DNA from: Strongylocentrotus purpuratus
Lineage: Eukaryota; Echinodermata; Echinoidea; Camarodonta; Strongylocentrotidae
DNA length: 64,000 nucleotides
Direction of reading: 5' to 3'
Assembly (NCBI RefSeq): GCF_000002235.5
Contig: NW_022145613.1
Span: 8,804,429-8,868,428 of the forward strand
Below the pieces are notes generated by a model. That model was not told where the DNA came from, searched no databases, and saw only the letters and a list, made by a program, of their open reading frames with translations. The translations under genes and the position numbers were made by a program. Shown here piece by piece: positions 60,741-64,000 of the stretch; positions within the stretch are counted from its first letter, which is position 1, and each line of letters begins with the position of its first letter.

Positions 60741-63700
60741 ACAACGTAGAAAATAGGAACGATTATTCTTACATGCAAGTTTAAGTCCGTGTTGTTTCCG
60801 AATCTTAAGAATTTTATATGATAAGGATTATGAAGACAAAATAATGACAACAGCACACCAAAATGTCTCTCGACATTTACCTCGCACTTGGGGAACCCCC
60901 CAGTAATCACTAATACGTCATAGATCGAGGGACCCCGTCCCAGGTTCCTCATTTGCTGTCGTGTAGGCCTATACCCGGTCTATACAGATAAGGCGAAAGT
61001 GCGCACGAGAAAGCACATCTTCTGTATTGCTGTCACTGCTGTCAATGGCGTGCCCCTCCCTGATCGAATGATACAACAGAAGAGAAAAAGATCGAAGGAG
61101 GACAAAACGTGGAAATAAGGTCTTTGGACCCATTCCACACAAACTAATCGGTGGTCCTATTAATGCTACCCCACCCCCACCCCTAATGTCAGAGCCAGCT
61201 CCATTCGCCACTTACCATAACCTGCAAAAATAATTGTATTTCAAAATTATGTGACATCATCATCAACAATAATCACCAAGAAAATCCTAGATAATAAAAG
61301 ATATGCCATTTTCCTTCTAACATTTTGTGATAGTGTATTCTTTTTCTCTATGATCGCAGTTTTTAAGGACTGTAGAGCCGCTTTTCACGAAATGTTTAAA
61401 CACCACATCCCATTTTGTGTAAATTTATATTTTCATGTCTATACAATGTACCATCACAAATGCATTGTGCCTCCCTCTCTTTTCACACCCTCCCCCTCTT
61501 TTCAATTGAATTAGTACTAATCTAACATGCAGACAATGCAATATACCTGGCATACATGCAGTTTAGTTTATTGTGTATTAACACGCGCTCTGTGTCGGTG
61601 TTTCAATTTGATTAATTATGAATGTATCACAAAGGCTTTTGGTCGTAAATTCCCATGGCAACTTTGTGATCGTTCGTATTTTTTTTTTTTTAGCTCAATA
61701 CAGGAAACTTGGTTACTGGATTTTCGGATAGAAATAATTTAAGGTTGTGGCAGCATTTTTCTGAAAGAATGAAACCGTTTGCCTAAAAAAGGATACAAAG
61801 AACGACCTTCTTCTAATTGTGTGTACACATTCTATTTTTTGGTAATCGTTTCTTTCTGTTGCTTATGCAAATTTGCTTCTTCTACTATTTAATCCTTTTC
61901 ACCATAATTTCGTGTTTTTTTTTCCACAGTTTTCTTTCTTTAACTTTATTTGTGCTTTTTTAAATTTTATTATTATCTAAATTTATCATTTATTTGTATT
62001 TTGTTGTAAATAGTTGTTCTACTCTTCTCCTCCCCCTTTTTTGGTCATCTTTTTTCTTTCTTCTATATCAATTTGTTGTTGTCAATTTTTTTTCCTTTTA
62101 ATTCTTCCTTCCTGCATGCTACTTGTCACCCCTTCCCCTAACACCCCTCCTTTTACTCCGCGTCACCTCTTTTCCCCTTCTTTCTCGTCTTAAATTGTTA
62201 TCCTCAAACAGCGCCTCTTAAACTTCAAGTTCACCTCAAGATTTCGTTTCTTGATGAGTTAAGTGTCTTCCATTCTTACAGCTGATCGCGAGGTATTAGA
62301 AGCCCTAGGCCCCTACGTCAGGCGACAGTAAAACAAACTTTTATTCTTACTAATGATTCTAGCATTGAAGAATATCAACGAATTACTCGGCCTTGCTCTT
62401 CATTGACGAATCAAAGTCTTCTCGAGAGTGAATACGTGGGACTGACTGACTGTCGTACTTGTCGAGAACATGGATCTCTTGGCGGACCGTGTTTTCTACT
62501 ATTTTTCCTCCGTTGCTTTGTTTTTAGTATTTAATGAAAAGCTTAATTCCAAAATGAGCTAAATCCACTTTTGATGAAAAGTGAGTTATTGATATCAGAA
62601 CATTGTTCACTTAGGTACCCGTCTTTCAAAAAATTATTTACCTAAATTTTGGGAGCAATCATGGAAAAAATGCACCTTCTAATATCACTTTTCCTTGGAA
62701 GCCTGTACAACATCTGGTAAACAATTTCTTTTTCTCTGAAGTTACAACAATGGATTTAGCTCCTTTTGGAATTAAACTCCTCATATGTTCTCTGTTGTTT
62801 GGTGGCATTGTATGTAAAGTTTTCTGTCTATAATATGTCCATGTCACTCTCTCCGATTAGCTTACTCTTCTACTGATAAGTACATAGGTCTATTTTCCTA
62901 TATTTGTATGCATCCCTTTGGCATGACCCAAACCTCATATACAGATAGACAAGTTAGTATCTTGGTCCGCCCCTTTGTACCCCCTCTCCCTCTCCTATTT
63001 CGCTCTAGGATGTGGATACACAAACAAAACTATTTCGAAATGGTAGGCCCGACACATTTTACAGCACATCAATAAATGATTCATTAATAGTGAAATACAT
63101 ATCTTTCTCGTTCAGTTCCATTCGCTATAGCCACACTGATACAGCGTTCATGAATGTAGTCTGCTCTATACAGTGAGTTGAATTGGTCATAACCGTGTGT
63201 TTGAAATATGCTTCATGTACAAATATTTATTTTGTAATATTTGCGCCACTATCACACATCAAACATCCCATTATTTTAACTTCCAAAAGGGTCCATGAAT
63301 AATATGGATGAATTCTGCATATGGCTAGTGAAGATCTGTGAATTAAATATCATTCTGATTATGCCAATAGCATTATCGTTATCTGTTTGAATAGTGTTAT
63401 TACACGAAACAGCTGATATGCCACAGCTGCGGCTTGCGTATACATCACGATCGATGCCAAAATAATCTGCCTCTGACCTTTATATTTTCTGGCTTTACCG
63501 TCTAACAAAAAAAATCATATAGTTATTGAAACCATATAAGAGCAATAGGACGAATATGCTACCTTCATATGTCAACGTATATCATGCAGCTTTGAGAACA
63601 CTGAACACATAATTATTGGGATGAGCTTTTATATTAACAGCGGGCAGATCGGTTGCAAAATTCAATATCTGTATTTCGTTGCGCATGGGATACGACTTCA

Positions 63701-63854
63701 GGACAATATGAATAATAATATGGTCTTCTTTACCCAGGGAAGCCTCGTCAGTAGGCATAATAATATTATTCATCCTAAGGACCCTGCAATCATATTATTA
63801 CCCCGGATGCAGCCTGGCTACCGTATGATAAGGTGCTCAAGAATACAAGGAATT
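60741..63854. other. Non-coding stretch, nothing recognised
   Basis: About 3.1 kb of AT-rich sequence with a CT/T-rich zone at 61900-62200. No open frame looks like a gene and no transposon ends were recognised. Confidence 0.5.
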
Positions 63855-64000
63855 TCTTCCTGCAGTGAATTCGTTTACTTCACCTGGGTAGAGAGTGACA
63901 TATGAATATTAATGCATAGGGTGGGATAGGGATTCGAACCCCGTAACATGTGCTTCATAGTCCGGTGACTTACCTGCTATTCCTCTTTACCTCCACTGAC
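63855..64000 (-). mobile_element. tRNA-derived SINE, cut by the window end
   Basis: On the minus strand GGGTTCGAATCCC (B box, about 63931-63943) follows AGGTAAGTCACCGGACTATG; the body CACTCTCTACCCAGG resembles the family 2 SINEs. The promoter head runs to or past the end of the window. The extra body and degraded acceptor-stem pairing argue against a real tRNA gene. Confidence 0.6.

Overview
The window looks like nuclear DNA of a marine invertebrate deuterostome, most likely an echinoderm such as a sea urchin. The grounds are: one intron-rich animal gene with GT-AG splice sites, an acyl-CoA oxidase close in sequence to the vertebrate enzyme, very many short non-autonomous DNA transposons, tRNA-derived SINEs, fragments of several LINE clades, long (GA)n/(CT)n tracts and G or C homopolymers. 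The species assignment is inference; an amphioxus or hemichordate is not excluded.

Only one host gene is supported. A peroxisomal acyl-CoA oxidase (ACOX1-type) runs on the + strand from the ATG at 18518 to the TAA at 42550. Fourteen exon positions join in phase to a 682-residue protein ending in Ser-Lys-Leu, the classical peroxisomal import signal. The main result is that exon position 3 exists in three tandem versions (20993-21153, 22583-22743, 23773-23933). Each is 161 nt, has the same splice phases and encodes the same end ([11 protein letters not shown]) after a divergent first part. Using exactly one keeps the frame, so this is the expected architecture of a three-way mutually exclusive exon. 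Rat and human ACOX1 are known to have two alternative third exons.

The same gene holds exon debris: a partial copy of the start of exon 5 (about 28517-28553), a partial copy of the start of exon 9 fused to a LINE tail (34714-35060), and a decaying seven-unit array made from the second part of exon 10 plus its donor (36234-37255). Several introns carry transposons whose ends lie 15-50 bp from splice sites.

Region by region. 1-18.4 kb: no host gene; two LINE fragments meeting head to head (3.7-5.5 kb), one of them holding a small TIR element; an inverted pair of one repeat family flanking a second MITE (6.4-7.7 kb); duplicated LINE endonuclease/3'-end pieces (8.3-9.95 kb); a large inverted repeat with about 400-bp arms (10.8-14.9 kb); degenerate C-rich repeats (16-17 kb). 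18.4-42.6 kb: ACOX1. 42.6-64 kb: no gene seen; probable 3' UTR, then simple-sequence tracts, one MITE of the same family as that at 6.7 kb, a SINE relic, a C-rich minisatellite (59.4-59.65 kb), another copy of the 6.4-kb family (60.5 kb) and a SINE cut by the window end.

No rRNA, true tRNA gene, CRISPR array, retrovirus, LTR element or Polinton was recognised. All assignments come from reading the sequence and from memory of protein families; no database search was possible.
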